In this document: positions 10,101 through 18,447 of the stretch, in pieces | Layout of the letters: each line of letters begins with the position of its first letter | Position numbering within the stretch: position 1 is the first letter of the stretch | Source of the DNA: an uncultured Eubacteriales bacterium | GTDB lineage: Bacteria; Bacillota; Clostridia; Christensenellales; Borkfalkiaceae | Reading direction: 5' to 3' | Assembly: GCA_949747905.1 (NCBI GenBank) | Contig: CATKEF010000052.1 | Coordinates: forward strand, 1 to 50,047 | DNA length: 50,047 nucleotides | The notes under the pieces: generated by a model | Database searches by the model: none | What the model was told of the DNA's origin: nothing | What the model saw: only the letters and a program-made list of their open reading frames with translations | Translations under genes and position numbers: made by a program

Positions 10101-10161
10101 TCGCAAATCGGTAAAGAAAAACGGTAAGGAAGAAAAGTCTTCAAACGAAATTACAGATTAA
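7117..10161 (+). CDS. Doubly membrane-anchored permuted GH3 beta-glycosidase (GH3-2)
   Basis: 1014 residues. A short basic N-terminus and a membrane helix (about 18-42) lead into the alpha/beta sandwich (GIVLLKNEGALPL; candidate acid/base Glu212 in RIGGEGFD), the FPFGYGLSYSEF segment (about 417), an FnIII domain, and the TIM barrel (about 680-930) with NIHRSPFGGRNFEYFSEDG, IKHFAVNDQETHR and candidate nucleophile Asp901 in VISDFN. A second helix near the C-terminus (LPTWTIILIVLDCAVAVG...) ends in a Lys-rich cytoplasmic tail. Both termini are therefore predicted inside and the enzyme outside. It is the paralogue closest to textbook GH3 catalytic motifs, so a beta-glucosidase-like activity is likely, with the actual sugar unknown. 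It is co-transcribed with the preceding lipoprotein gene and closes cassette A. Confidence 0.9.
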   Translation: MKKIAKIIFGDKGARIWFIVSSVLTVVLLVITILATTVLYELLSSVIGGSKRIVDGSSEQAALYKSDYDSKQEAYEAANLLNEKINEEGIVLLKNEGALPLAKNERVHVFGKNSVNLVYGGSGSGAGSSEGRKTIYDSLEAADIGYNQSLKAFYEDDTESGDPRPSNPPIENSGVFLNTGETPVSRYGNLWTECENSNIATALVVFSRIGGEGFDLPRTMVNKNGDGAVAGANKDDHYLQLDQNEREMLAKVCSLKNIEHVIVIINSSTSMELGFLNDEGHYAYNGKIDGALWIGGPGNSGIMALGRVLNGTVNPSGRLVDTYVRDFTRDPSYVNFGDNSLNERVGKYTISGDQYMESVSKSYPYYFVDYEEGVYVGYRYWETRGYTEGKQTYTDSSVLGTTTSEWNSWYDAHVVFPFGYGLSYSEFEWELLNGDELNNKVLDKNKFTVKLKVTNIGNHAGKDVVEIYATAPYSQGGIEKPHKVLCGFAKTPTLYPASEADESKPNFCELEITVDPYDIASYDYNDANKNMFRGYELEKGAYVFAISRNAHESEIDIDMTADDNVLYAKDPVTGYDVVNRFDDSAIQLSDVTVKGNVRKGLSRSDWEGTWPTSRRERVDRVVDGAFITELEETDSRNPNVDNYKMPEQAKRAKTADIMLHSMHAVEYKDGQWEKFMNQITAADMLNLVSKGNFKSPAVLNVGKPETLESDGPVGFVNFMDKEGRYYDTCSYASECVMTATWNTELLKEVGRAIGNEGIWGNAKGDGTPYSGLYAPGVNIHRSPFGGRNFEYFSEDGYLAGMLAASEISGAKEKGVYMYIKHFAVNDQETHRDSNGLITWVTEQAMRELYFKPFEKAVKVGGTTAVMSSFNRIGTVWAGGDYRLLTEVLRNEWGFKGTVISDFNLSVYMNAEQMHYAGGDLNLTTMSANYWNADLNNPADVYVLRQCSKNIMYTVANSCAINDAVIGYSLPTWTIILIVLDCAVAVGLGIWGFFTVRKSVKKNGKEEKSSNEITD

Positions 10162-10240
10162 ATTAATTTTTAACTAATGTACGACCATTTCGCAGTTGTT
10201 GTTCGGCGTTCTGCGCAAAATGGAAGTCCGTTGATTTAAG

Positions 10241-10280
10241 GGGCCCGTTTTTATAACAAAAACGGGCTCTTTTCTTTTTT
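10241..10280 (+). terminator. Intrinsic terminator of cassette A
   Basis: Stem CCCGTTTTT / AAAAACGGG with an ATAAC loop (10241-10266) is followed by CTCTTTTCTTTTTT. Its core closely matches the 5S terminator at 96-138. Confidence 0.85.
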
Positions 10281-10371
10281 GCGGGATATTGGTAATTCTT
10301 TTACAACAATCGATATCCGAAAACAAAAGAAGCAATCGAATCGGGGTGTAATCTGACGTAAATTTTTCAGT

Positions 10372-10401
10372 TTGACAATTTCAAGGTGTAGATGTTATAA
10401 T
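10372..10401 (+). promoter_or_regulatory. Distal sigma-A promoter of the cassette B regulator/kinase
   Basis: TTGACA (10372-10377), an 18-bp spacer and TATAAT (10396-10401) with an upstream TGn (10393-10395). It would give a leader of about 190 nt before the regulator start at 10599. A 10-bp hairpin with a GG bulge (arms GAAAACTTGC and GCAAG-GG-TTTTC, about 10411-10434) falls just downstream of the start point. Confidence 0.75.
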
Positions 10402-10477
10402 ACAGGCGAGAAAACTTGCTTGCAAGGGTTTTCGAGCACCGTATTCGAACTTCGATGCGTTCTTCGCAAAAAAATCT

Positions 10478-10504
10478 TTGATTTTTGCATCGCTATGTTA
10501 TAAT
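10478..10504 (+). promoter_or_regulatory. Proximal promoter of the cassette B regulator/kinase
   Basis: A second TATAAT (10499-10504) sits in the same TATGTTATAATACGG-like context as the distal one, with an extended TGt and a weak -35 such as TTGATT (10478-10483). The element ATGTTATAATAC is repeated 103 bp apart. The start point would be about 88 nt before the regulator ATG. Confidence 0.6.
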
Positions 10505-10598
10505 ACGGCAAATTACAAATTGTTTCTATAACGCGTGTTGTAATACTTGTAATTATGTTTGCTTAAATGCAGCCCATTATAACCGCAAGGAGAGTGGA

Positions 10599-11318
10599 AT
10601 GATACGCATTGCAATCGTCGAGGACGAGCCTGTCGCTTCCGAAACGTTGAAAAATATGATAATAAAATTTATGTCGGAAAATGTCGTTTCTGCGGAGTTC
10701 GACATTGCCGAATTTTCGGACGCCGAAACATTTTTGGGTAATTTTAGTGAATACGAGGTGATTTTTCTCGATATTCAGATGAGCGGGATGTCCGGTATGG
10801 ACGCAGCGCGCGAAGTCCGCAAGAGAAATGAAAAAGTTCTTATAGTATTCGTCACGAATATGGCTCAGTACGCCGTGGAAAGTTATGAGGTGGAGGCTTA
10901 CGATTTTATCTTAAAGCCGCTCAGCTACGGTAATTTTTTTATGAAATTCAGGAGAATTTTAAAAAAAATTGCGCATCTGTCCAACGACGATTTTTGCACG
11001 CTGACTACCAGATTCGAATCACGCAAAGTAAAAATAAAGGATATTGTGTTCGTCGAATCCTGCAATCACAATCTTATTTTTCATATTGTTGGCGGCGGAG
11101 ATGTGCGTATAACGGGCAGTACGTTGAGCGAGTGGGAAAATAAACTTTCTCACTACTATTTTATAAGGTGTAATTCGGGCTTTTTGGTAAATCTAAAATA
11201 TGCGAGCGCGGTCAGGGGCGAGTATGTAGAAATCGACGGGCAGCAACTGCATATAAGTCGTTCGCGCAAGCAGAGTTTTATGGCAGCGTTTGCAAAATAC
11301 GTGGGTGGAAGCGTATGA
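10599..11318 (+). CDS. LytTR response regulator (cassette B)
   Basis: 239 residues. Receiver domain 1-120 with the acidic pocket VEDE, phospho-acceptor Asp58 in IFLDIQMSGMSG, and the conserved Lys in ILKPLSYG. LytTR DNA-binding domain about 140-239, with the signature segments VFVESCNHNLIF, YFIRCNSGFLVNLKYA and HISRSRKQSFM. LytTR proteins of the AgrA type bind direct repeats and activate transcription. ATG 10599 is chosen because AAGGAGA lies just upstream and the receiver begins at residue 2; an in-frame extension to 10485 would overlap the proximal promoter. It overlaps the kinase gene by 4 bp (ATGA), so the pair is translationally coupled. Its probable targets are the GH3-3 operon at 12964 and perhaps GH3-1, whose own regulator is broken. 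Confidence 0.9.
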   Translation: MIRIAIVEDEPVASETLKNMIIKFMSENVVSAEFDIAEFSDAETFLGNFSEYEVIFLDIQMSGMSGMDAAREVRKRNEKVLIVFVTNMAQYAVESYEVEAYDFILKPLSYGNFFMKFRRILKKIAHLSNDDFCTLTTRFESRKVKIKDIVFVESCNHNLIFHIVGGGDVRITGSTLSEWENKLSHYYFIRCNSGFLVNLKYASAVRGEYVEIDGQQLHISRSRKQSFMAAFAKYVGGSV

Positions 11319-12646
11319 TTTTATCGTTTTGCGCCTTCGGGCTTATGATTTTCGAGCTGATAGTTGCGGAGTTTATGTTTTCGGGATTTATGCGCCGTAA
11401 AAAATTCTTCTGGCTGCGGTTTTCCGGCTCCGTTCTTGTTTGTCTCGTCGCCTCTTTTTTAACGCTTTTTATATATTCTGTAATTACCGACAGAGAATTC
11501 ACGTATAACGGCGTGAACGAACTTACCGATTCCATATTCAAATTCGTTTATTACGTGGCTGTATTTTTGATGACGGTAGCCGCCTTCAAATACAGTTTTA
11601 AAGATTCGGTGTGGACGGTTTTGTTTTACTGCTCGGGCGGTTATGCCCTTCAACATATAGGCTGGAACGTGTCCTCGGTCATAGGCGTTATTCCGTCGGT
11701 GAACGTTTTCTTTTCCGAACACGTATGGTTTTCGTTTTTATGTGAATTTTTGTGTTGCGCCGCAATTTACGCGGCCGTATACTTTGCGTTTATACGCAAG
11801 CGTTCCGCACCCGACGAAATCAAGGACGTAAAGGGCAAGGTATTGCTGTTTTTGGCGGTAATTATTGTGTGCATTCTCATTTCCCGCTTTACGAACGACA
11901 TCTCGGAGCGCGATATGTTTACGCAGATTGCCGAATCGGTTGCGGCGATACTCAACTGCGTTTTCATACTTGCGTTTTTGCTCGATATGACCGACAAGGA
12001 CAAGGCTAAAAACGAATTGCAGGTTATGAAGGAGATAATGCAGAGGGAGAAGGAGCAGTACGAATTAACCAAAGAAAACATAGAATTTATAAATTTAAAG
12101 TGTCACGACCTCAAACATCAGATTCAGGCGCTGCGTGAAAACGCTTCCGAGCCGTATATAAAGAAGATAGAAGACGCCGTAATGTTCTACGACGCCGCGG
12201 CAAAGACGGGCAACGACGTTCTGGACGTAATTCTGACGGAAAAAAGTTTGTTGTGCGAACGCAATAACATTACATTCACATGTGTAGTGAGGGGCGAAGA
12301 ATTATCGTTTATGGACGATATGGATATATATTCGCTTTTCGGAAACGCGCTTTCGAACGCCTTTGAAAAGGTTTGTCTCATAGAGGACGAGGACAGGCGT
12401 TGCATTTCTCTGAATGTGCGCAGAGAGAGCGAATCATTATCCGTTCATATAGAGAATTTTTACGACGGCGAAATAATTTTCGAGGACGGTCTGCCGGCTA
12501 CGACCAAAGACAAGGGGTATCACGGCTTCGGTATAAAGAGCATGAATTTTATCGCCCGCAAATATAACGGCTATATGAATATCTCCACGGATGACGGAAT
12601 TTTCTGCGTGGACTTCGTCTTCCCGCTCAAACGTAAAGAGCCGTAA
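11315..12646 (+). CDS. AgrC-like GHKL sensor histidine kinase (cassette B)
   Basis: 443 residues. About seven hydrophobic helices fill residues 1-225, followed by a helical linker (KAKNELQVMKEIMQREKEQY) and the HPK10-type phospho-acceptor box KCHDLKHQI with His264. The GHKL ATPase domain has an N-box FGNALSNAFEKV and a G-box YHGFGIKSMNFIARKYNG. Kinases of this layout (AgrC, ComD) usually sense extracellular peptides through the membrane domain; the ligand here is unknown. The fourth helix carries CSGGYALQH, a Cys-x3-Tyr-x3-His pattern shared with both paralogous kinases in this window. It should phosphorylate the regulator encoded immediately upstream. An intrinsic terminator follows 60 bp after the stop. 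Confidence 0.9.
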   Translation: MILSFCAFGLMIFELIVAEFMFSGFMRRKKFFWLRFSGSVLVCLVASFLTLFIYSVITDREFTYNGVNELTDSIFKFVYYVAVFLMTVAAFKYSFKDSVWTVLFYCSGGYALQHIGWNVSSVIGVIPSVNVFFSEHVWFSFLCEFLCCAAIYAAVYFAFIRKRSAPDEIKDVKGKVLLFLAVIIVCILISRFTNDISERDMFTQIAESVAAILNCVFILAFLLDMTDKDKAKNELQVMKEIMQREKEQYELTKENIEFINLKCHDLKHQIQALRENASEPYIKKIEDAVMFYDAAAKTGNDVLDVILTEKSLLCERNNITFTCVVRGEELSFMDDMDIYSLFGNALSNAFEKVCLIEDEDRRCISLNVRRESESLSVHIENFYDGEIIFEDGLPATTKDKGYHGFGIKSMNFIARKYNGYMNISTDDGIFCVDFVFPLKRKEP

Positions 12647-12707
12647 AATACTTCCGTTCCGATAAAAGCTAACAAAACTCGAACGTATAGATTCAATAAA
12701 ATTTTCA

Positions 12708-12746
12708 AACAGGTTCTGTATTGTACAGAACTTGTTTTTTGTTTTT
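12708..12746 (+). terminator. Intrinsic terminator after the cassette B kinase
   Basis: A 13-bp stem with one mismatch, AACAGGTTCTGTA (12708-12720) and TACAGAACTTGTT (12724-12736), with a TTG loop and followed by TTTTGTTTTT. Confidence 0.88.
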
Positions 12747-12768
12747 AACATCGTTTTTTTATAATTTT

Positions 12769-12840
12769 TCCGTCAATCTCGTCGTTTCAACGTTCATTTG
12801 GAAAAGAGATATTGACATTTCCGCTTGCCGAATTTATACT
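12769..12840 (+). promoter_or_regulatory. Promoter of the 4-TM/GH3-3/lipoprotein operon with a LytTR-like half-site
   Basis: TTGACA (12812-12817), a 17-bp spacer and TATACT (12835-12840). Upstream, AACGTTCAT (12789-12797) fits the published LytTR half-site pattern (W-M-M-GTT-N-R-K), and TCCGTCAAT (12769-12777) fits it with one mismatch. Their 20-bp period is one short of the usual 21-22. The good -35 suggests appreciable basal activity, unlike the other cassette promoters. The leader runs about 120 nt to the ribosome binding site AGGAGG (12954-12959). Confidence 0.65.
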
Positions 12841-12963
12841 GATTTCGCAATCGTTCGGCGCGGTTAACTTATTAAATCGGCTGCTCGTTGCCCTTAATTC
12901 AAAACGATGCGGTTGCGGAATGTCGACGCCGTTTCCGTCGTAAAAAATTATATAGGAGGAAAA

Positions 12964-13449
12964 ATGCGGGTGTTTGAGATATTGAAAAACTTTTTCAAAT
13001 CAAAAGCTCTTGGGTTTTATTTTACCGCGGCAGTAGTGGCGTTATCGCTTGTGCAACTTACAGTCTACGTTGCCGCATTCACGCCGGTTTCGTGGGAAAG
13101 TTATATGCATTGGACAGTAATATTCTTTTCCGTTCTGGCTATACTGTCGGGGATAGGTTTAGCTTTGTTTAAGGTTACTTCTCCCTGGGCGCCGGCTGCG
13201 GCTACGCTTATGGAATTTTTGTCGTTCCTTATGTTTATGCGCTTCGGCTATATGTATTTTTCGCAGATATTTTACAGCGGCATTTCTCTGTCGTTGATTT
13301 TTCAGATGTATTACGGTTATCTCGTAAGCATAATTCTTTACATAGTAATTTTCGGGTTGGGAGTTGCGGCTATGTCCATAAAACAAAACAAACCCGAAGA
13401 AAATACAAAGGTTGAAACAGAAGCGATTACTTCCGGAGGTAAAGCATGA
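12964..13449 (+). CDS. Small four-helix membrane protein preceding GH3-3
   Basis: 161 residues with four predicted membrane helices (about 17-38, 48-68, 75-95 and 108-140) and a polar C-terminal tail. I do not recognise the family. It is clearly paralogous to the protein at 21478: both share FFKxKxxGFY near the start, YMxW before helix 2, K-x(4)-WAP between helices 2 and 3, and a C-terminal IxFGLG/IGLAG helix. Both sit immediately upstream of, and translationally coupled to, a GH3 gene (here a 4-bp ATGA overlap). That conserved pairing suggests a dedicated accessory role such as chaperoning, anchoring or gating the double-spanning enzyme. ATG 12964 is preferred over an in-frame ATG at 12907 because AGGAGG lies 4 nt before it and the paralogue starts at the equivalent position. 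Confidence 0.85.
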   Translation: MRVFEILKNFFKSKALGFYFTAAVVALSLVQLTVYVAAFTPVSWESYMHWTVIFFSVLAILSGIGLALFKVTSPWAPAAATLMEFLSFLMFMRFGYMYFSQIFYSGISLSLIFQMYYGYLVSIILYIVIFGLGVAAMSIKQNKPEENTKVETEAITSGGKA

Positions 13450-16400
13450 AAACGTTAAATAAGAAAACATTGAAAACGTTGAATCTTGCGTCGAAGATAT
13501 GCACTGAAATATTTACCTTCCTCTTCGGCATAATTATGGTCGGCGGAGTAATTCTTTTTGAAAACGTCGATGCGGTAAATACCGTTTTCAAGGGGGTAAC
13601 CCAGATAGAAGTCAAAGACCCCGACGCGGACTCGAAAGACAGCGAATATTTCAAAACTTCGTTTAACAGCGTTGCCGAGGTAAAGGCTAACGGCGAAGTT
13701 TATGCGGAAACGGTAGTAGCCGAAGGTGCGACTCTTCTTAAAAACGAACGCAATGCGCTTCCCCTCAAACAAGACGCAACCGTCAGCCTTTTCTCTACGT
13801 CTTCGGTAGACCCCATAGTGACCGGCACGGGTTCGGGCGGAAGCAGCGGCAGTATAATAACTCTTAAAGAAGGACTGGAAGCGGCGGGAGTTTCAGTAAA
13901 CGAGGAACTTTGGTCGTGGTATAAGGACAATCTCGGAACTTACGGGAAAAAGAAATCGGGCGGCACGGTCGGAACCCAGTGGACGATAGGCGACGCGTCG
14001 TGGAGTCAGATAAATACGCCTGCTAAAACGAGTAAAGCCGACGCTGCGATATTCGTACTTTCGAGAAGCGGCGGCGAGGGAATCGATTCCACCATTTACG
14101 GCGGAGATAAAAACGATTTCGGAGACGGGAACTATCTCAAACTTTCTCCCAGTGAGAAAGACGTGCTCAAAAATTTGAAAGAGCAGAAAACGAATGGCAA
14201 GTTCGACAGTATTATCTTGCTCCTAAATTTCTCCAATCAGGTTCAGCTCGATTTCGAGGACGAATACGGCATAGACGCGGTAATGTGGGTCGGTAACTTC
14301 GGTGAAGTCGGCGCATACGCTATCGGCGATTTGCTTGCGGGCAACGTCAACCCTTCGGGGCGTCTTGCGGATACGTTCTGGCGCAAGCATTACCTCAATC
14401 CCGTGCACGCGAATTTCGCAACTCTCATCGACACTTCGAACAACGCTTCGCAGTGGAATATGAGCGAAAACGCTTCGGTTGTGCGCGACATTGTGTATCA
14501 GGAAGGCGTATATATGGGATACCGTTATACGGAGACCCGTTACGAAGACAAGGTGCTCGGCACGGAAAAAACCGGTGAATTCGACTATAACGCTACGGTT
14601 GCTTATCCCTTCGGATACGGAATTTCTTATACTGATTTCAGGTACGATAATTTCAAAGTAGTCAGAAACGCGGCTTCGAGCCTCGACAAGACGGAAGCAA
14701 GCTATACGATTACCTTAAAAGTTACCAATACGGGCAGTGTAGCTGGTAAAGAAGTCGTGCAGATTTATGCGCAGAAGCCTTATACCGATTACGATAAACA
14801 GTACGGCATAGAGAAGCCTTCCGTTGAGCTTGTCGGTTTTACAAAGACTAAAACGCTCAGTCCGGGTGCGAGCGAGACGGTTACCGTAGAGGTAAACGAG
14901 CGCGAGTTGGCTACTTACGATTCATACAATTCAAAGACTTATATAATCGAGGACGGAACATATTACTTTACTGCCGCAAAGGACGCTCACGACGCGGTAA
15001 ACAACGTGCTCGCGGCTAAGGGCAAGACGACGTCCGACGGAATGACCGCCGACGGCAATTCCGATTTGGTCTATTCGGAAACAAAGACGTTCAACGATAC
15101 CGTTTATTCCAGGTCTGCCGTGACGGGTGCGGATATCACCAACAGATTTGACGACGTAGACCTGAAACTCTACGACGGCGCGGGTAACAACAAGGACAGA
15201 CTCGAATACATGACCCGCAGCAATTGGCAGGGAACGGTGAAATTCGGACTCGACGCCGAAAACAACCGCTTGGATACTTTCTTCAACGTAACATGCACCG
15301 ACAAGATGCAGGCGGATTTCAGCGACAACTGGAATCCCGTAGTCGAAGGCAATACCGCTCACGGCGGACAGTATCCCGTTTACGGCTCCACGACAACCAG
15401 CTACGTTCTCGTCAATTTAAGAGCATTCGACGACGGAACGCCCATCCCCTATGACAACTCCTTATGGGATAAACTTTTGGACCAGCTCACTTTCGAGGAT
15501 ACCGTTTCGCTACTTACATGCGGTTTCAGAAAGACCAATCCTCTCCAATCGATAGCAAAACCCGAAACCATCGACCAGAACGGCGGGTCGGGTCCCGTTG
15601 TTTCCTATAACGTTGCTTCGACCGTAAACAGGGGATATGCCGTACGTACCGACGATGCGGACAAGGGGCAAAAACCCGTAGTATATCCCTGCAATGCGCT
15701 TATAGCTTCTACTTTCAATCTCGAGCTTGCCGACTATTACGGCAGACAGTGGGGAGAAGATATGCTTTGGAGCGGTATGTCCGGACTTTACGGCATGGGT
15801 ATGAACACCCACCGCAGCGCATACGGCGGACGTAACTTCGAATACTATTCGGAAGACCCGGTGCTTATGGGCAAGATAGCGGCACAGACGACCAAAGGAA
15901 TGGCTACGAGAGGCGCGTACGTATATCTCAAACACGCGTTCCTCAACGACCAGGAAACGGCGCGTTGCGGCGGCTTTACCTGGGCAAACGAACAGTCTAT
16001 CCGCGAAATCTATCTCAAATCTTTCCAGATTGCCATAGAAGAGGGCGGAGCGCAGTGCGTGATGGGCGGACTCAATTCGCTCGGCGTTAAATGGACGGGT
16101 ACTCACGGCTTTATGAACACTGTATTGAGAGGAGAATTCGGTATGACCGGACACGTCGTAACCGACTCGTACGGATGCTATAACGGCAGTTATGTGCGCG
16201 GCGTGCTCTACGGTAACGATATTCCGGACGGTACCCTCAATATAAGCAAGGAAAACTTCGACTACGTAAAAGACGGCAAACACGCTGATATGGCCTGGGC
16301 TATGCGCGAAGCTGCTCACAGAGTGCTTTACACAGTAGTTCAGAGCAATGCGATGAACGCAATTACGAGCGGCACCCGCTTTATAACGGTTACACCGACA

Positions 16401-16523
16401 TGGGTAAACGTAATTAAGGGCTTCCAGGTCGCAACAGGTATAATGTTCGGACTGAGCGTCGTCGCATTCGGCTCAACGTTGTATCTTTTGAAGAGAAAAC
16501 CCGAGGGTGGTGAAGAAGAATGA
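13446..16523 (+). CDS. Doubly membrane-anchored permuted GH3 glycosidase (GH3-3)
   Basis: 1025 residues. N-terminal membrane helix at about 15-38, then the alpha/beta sandwich (GATLLKNERNALPL; candidate acid/base Glu211 in RSGGEGID), YPFGYGISYTDF, an FnIII domain (TNTGSVAGKEVVQIY), the conserved MTRSNWQGTV segment, and the TIM barrel with NTHRSAYGGRNFEYYSEDP and candidate nucleophile Asp907 in HVVTDSYG. The usual KHF substrate-site motif reads LKHAFLNDQETA here. A C-terminal helix (about 985-1015) and an acidic tail end the protein, so both ends are cytoplasmic and the enzyme extracellular. The changed KHF motif suggests a different substrate from GH3-2. The gene overlaps the 4-TM gene before it and the lipoprotein gene after it by 4 bp each, forming a tightly coupled three-gene operon. 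Confidence 0.9.
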   Translation: MKTLNKKTLKTLNLASKICTEIFTFLFGIIMVGGVILFENVDAVNTVFKGVTQIEVKDPDADSKDSEYFKTSFNSVAEVKANGEVYAETVVAEGATLLKNERNALPLKQDATVSLFSTSSVDPIVTGTGSGGSSGSIITLKEGLEAAGVSVNEELWSWYKDNLGTYGKKKSGGTVGTQWTIGDASWSQINTPAKTSKADAAIFVLSRSGGEGIDSTIYGGDKNDFGDGNYLKLSPSEKDVLKNLKEQKTNGKFDSIILLLNFSNQVQLDFEDEYGIDAVMWVGNFGEVGAYAIGDLLAGNVNPSGRLADTFWRKHYLNPVHANFATLIDTSNNASQWNMSENASVVRDIVYQEGVYMGYRYTETRYEDKVLGTEKTGEFDYNATVAYPFGYGISYTDFRYDNFKVVRNAASSLDKTEASYTITLKVTNTGSVAGKEVVQIYAQKPYTDYDKQYGIEKPSVELVGFTKTKTLSPGASETVTVEVNERELATYDSYNSKTYIIEDGTYYFTAAKDAHDAVNNVLAAKGKTTSDGMTADGNSDLVYSETKTFNDTVYSRSAVTGADITNRFDDVDLKLYDGAGNNKDRLEYMTRSNWQGTVKFGLDAENNRLDTFFNVTCTDKMQADFSDNWNPVVEGNTAHGGQYPVYGSTTTSYVLVNLRAFDDGTPIPYDNSLWDKLLDQLTFEDTVSLLTCGFRKTNPLQSIAKPETIDQNGGSGPVVSYNVASTVNRGYAVRTDDADKGQKPVVYPCNALIASTFNLELADYYGRQWGEDMLWSGMSGLYGMGMNTHRSAYGGRNFEYYSEDPVLMGKIAAQTTKGMATRGAYVYLKHAFLNDQETARCGGFTWANEQSIREIYLKSFQIAIEEGGAQCVMGGLNSLGVKWTGTHGFMNTVLRGEFGMTGHVVTDSYGCYNGSYVRGVLYGNDIPDGTLNISKENFDYVKDGKHADMAWAMREAAHRVLYTVVQSNAMNAITSGTRFITVTPTWVNVIKGFQVATGIMFGLSVVAFGSTLYLLKRKPEGGEEE

Positions 16524-18430
16524 GAAACAGCTTTAAACGCTTGATTTGCGCCGTAACGGCGTTGACTATGTGCTTTGCTTTTGCGGGCTGTTCGGACCCG
16601 ATTCCCGATAACGGAGGAGGTAGCGGCGAAGCAGGCAACTGGCAGGATAATATGCACAGGGACGAAAACGACTTTCTCGAGGACGACAACCGCCGTCCTT
16701 CGAGGGAACCGTTCGTCGACGACACGCCCTTAGAGGAAGAAGGCGCGACATTGACGCCTTTCCGCTTTGAGGGAGAGCACGCAAAGATTTACGGAAATTC
16801 GGGCGGAATGGACCACTTCTGTACGGGCAAGAGCATCGAGTTCAGTCCGAGTTTCAGCGGGAACGTCACGCTTTGCAATCTCGGTACGGCGACTTTGTCG
16901 TACACCTTTAATTCCGACAAAAAGGTACGTTCCAAAATGCTTATCCGTATGTCGGGTCAATATGCTCAAAGTACGGGCGCCGCGCTTTCTGGATATGCGG
17001 ATATGACGGTAAACGACAAACCCGTAGTAGATTTATCTGCGACTTTCGACCCCGAATCGGGCGAACCCGCTTCCGGCTGTTCCGCCGCGTATTTCACTAT
17101 GGTTACTTTGGAAACTCAGATTTCGCTTGCAGAGGGCAGAAACGTTTTGAGTATAACGCCCGCAAGCTCGAACTATCTCAATCTCGACTATATTGAAATT
17201 CATACTTCGGCGACGGTTGAGGATAAGACTGAAAGCACTATCGCAGACCCTTCGTCCTTCGTAAGCGTTACAAAAGTTCCCACCGAAAGCTCGACGGGCA
17301 CGATTGCCTGGGATTGTCACTCAACGGACGTTAAGGAAATGGTGGACGGCGAATGTAAAAACAAGGCGCAAAGGGCAAGAGCTCTTCCCGCGCTTACCGA
17401 CGGAATATACACAAGAAAAGACCTCGAAAACGGCACTCAGTGGACTATCGGTATGTTCGACGAAGACGTGGTTATTGCTTCTTCTTTGGCGTATACCCTT
17501 ACGTTGACCGAAGGAATAACCTTCGAGGACGGCGAAACCGAAAAACTCGTTACCGCAGACTCTAAGCCCGTGCTTAAATGCACCGCTCCCGAGGGGAAGG
17601 TGCTTGTCGGCTGGGCGGACGAGGAAGGCAACGAATATCCCATTGAGTTTATAATGCCCGAACGCGACGTTACAATCAGACCGAAGTATGTAAGCGCTGA
17701 CGTTACCGTGACATTGCAGGGCGGAACTCTCGACGGCTCTTCTACGATAATAGCAGGCATCGGCGGCGAAATCGATTTGACGGAGGCGGTACCCGATGCC
17801 GTGCCCGAGGGTAAAGTTTTCAGCGGTTGGTGCGAATTAAACGACAGAGTCAAACTCTATACAGACAAGTATACTGTTACGGGCAACATAACATTGGCGC
17901 CCGTATTCGATTCCGATAATTTCTATTCAAAGACGAATCTGACGGGTAAAATAACGCCCAACGGACACCTATATCCGGGCAGAGAACATGATTGTTATTC
18001 GGTAATCGACAACAATACCTCCGGCGCAGTGAAGAGCTCCGACGGCACATATTACGAAAAGGGAAGCGTTTACCGCTTCAAGGGCGGTACGGTCGGCGCG
18101 CCTGCGCAGCTTCCGTCGGGCGCATACTTCGTGACGCAGGAAATGAATTCTCTTACCAAAGTAACCGATGCTAAAACGGTTACCGTCACGGTTGAAAACT
18201 TCGGTAAAGAAGATATTACGATAAGATTTGCCCTGACTACGAGCAGTGGCAGTCCTGCGGCAAACGTGTACGGCGAAAAAACCGTCACGATAAAAGCGGG
18301 AGAATGCGTTACGTTCACCTATGACGTTTCGAAAGTGCACGACTCGATTATGAATTATATCGAGGTGCAAAGTGCGGTGGAAGAACTGTTCATCGGAATG
18401 TATCAGTATATTTCTGATGTTGTAGCATAA
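16520..18430 (+). CDS. Multidomain lipoprotein with CBM-like and InlB-type repeat domains
   Basis: 636 residues. Lipobox CFAFAGC at about residue 24 predicts a lipid-anchored surface protein, followed by an acidic/Gly-rich linker. Residues about 75-235 look like a CBM6/35-type jelly roll (FRFEGEHAKIYG at the start, LAEGRNVLSI and LDYIEIHTS at the end). Two InlB B-repeat-like modules follow (KVLVGWADEEGNEYP with FIMPERDVTIRPKY, and KVFSGWCELNDRV with LAPVFD). The C-terminal ~170 residues are another beta-rich domain that I cannot name. The gene is last in the GH3-3 operon, starting in a 4-bp overlap, so it probably binds the polymer that GH3-3 acts on. The domain names rest on pattern recognition, not a profile search. 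Confidence 0.8.
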   Translation: MRNSFKRLICAVTALTMCFAFAGCSDPIPDNGGGSGEAGNWQDNMHRDENDFLEDDNRRPSREPFVDDTPLEEEGATLTPFRFEGEHAKIYGNSGGMDHFCTGKSIEFSPSFSGNVTLCNLGTATLSYTFNSDKKVRSKMLIRMSGQYAQSTGAALSGYADMTVNDKPVVDLSATFDPESGEPASGCSAAYFTMVTLETQISLAEGRNVLSITPASSNYLNLDYIEIHTSATVEDKTESTIADPSSFVSVTKVPTESSTGTIAWDCHSTDVKEMVDGECKNKAQRARALPALTDGIYTRKDLENGTQWTIGMFDEDVVIASSLAYTLTLTEGITFEDGETEKLVTADSKPVLKCTAPEGKVLVGWADEEGNEYPIEFIMPERDVTIRPKYVSADVTVTLQGGTLDGSSTIIAGIGGEIDLTEAVPDAVPEGKVFSGWCELNDRVKLYTDKYTVTGNITLAPVFDSDNFYSKTNLTGKITPNGHLYPGREHDCYSVIDNNTSGAVKSSDGTYYEKGSVYRFKGGTVGAPAQLPSGAYFVTQEMNSLTKVTDAKTVTVTVENFGKEDITIRFALTTSSGSPAANVYGEKTVTIKAGECVTFTYDVSKVHDSIMNYIEVQSAVEELFIGMYQYISDVVA

Positions 18431-18447
18431 TAAATAATGGAAAATAT

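Noticed and set aside
10161..10280. A second rRNA remnant beside the terminator after GH3-2, because its stem matches the 5S terminator
   Set aside because: The upstream 80 bp show no 5S or tRNA features; only the terminator core is shared.
10485..10598. N-terminal extension of the cassette B regulator to ATG 10485
   Set aside because: It would overlap the proximal promoter, encodes a Cys/Asn/Tyr-rich stretch unlike any receiver domain, and lacks a ribosome binding site; ATG 10599 has one.
12769..12797. A full LytTR direct-repeat operator at the cassette B operon
   Set aside because: Only one half-site fits the consensus well and the period is 20 rather than 21-22 bp, so I list it as a half-site within the promoter entry only.
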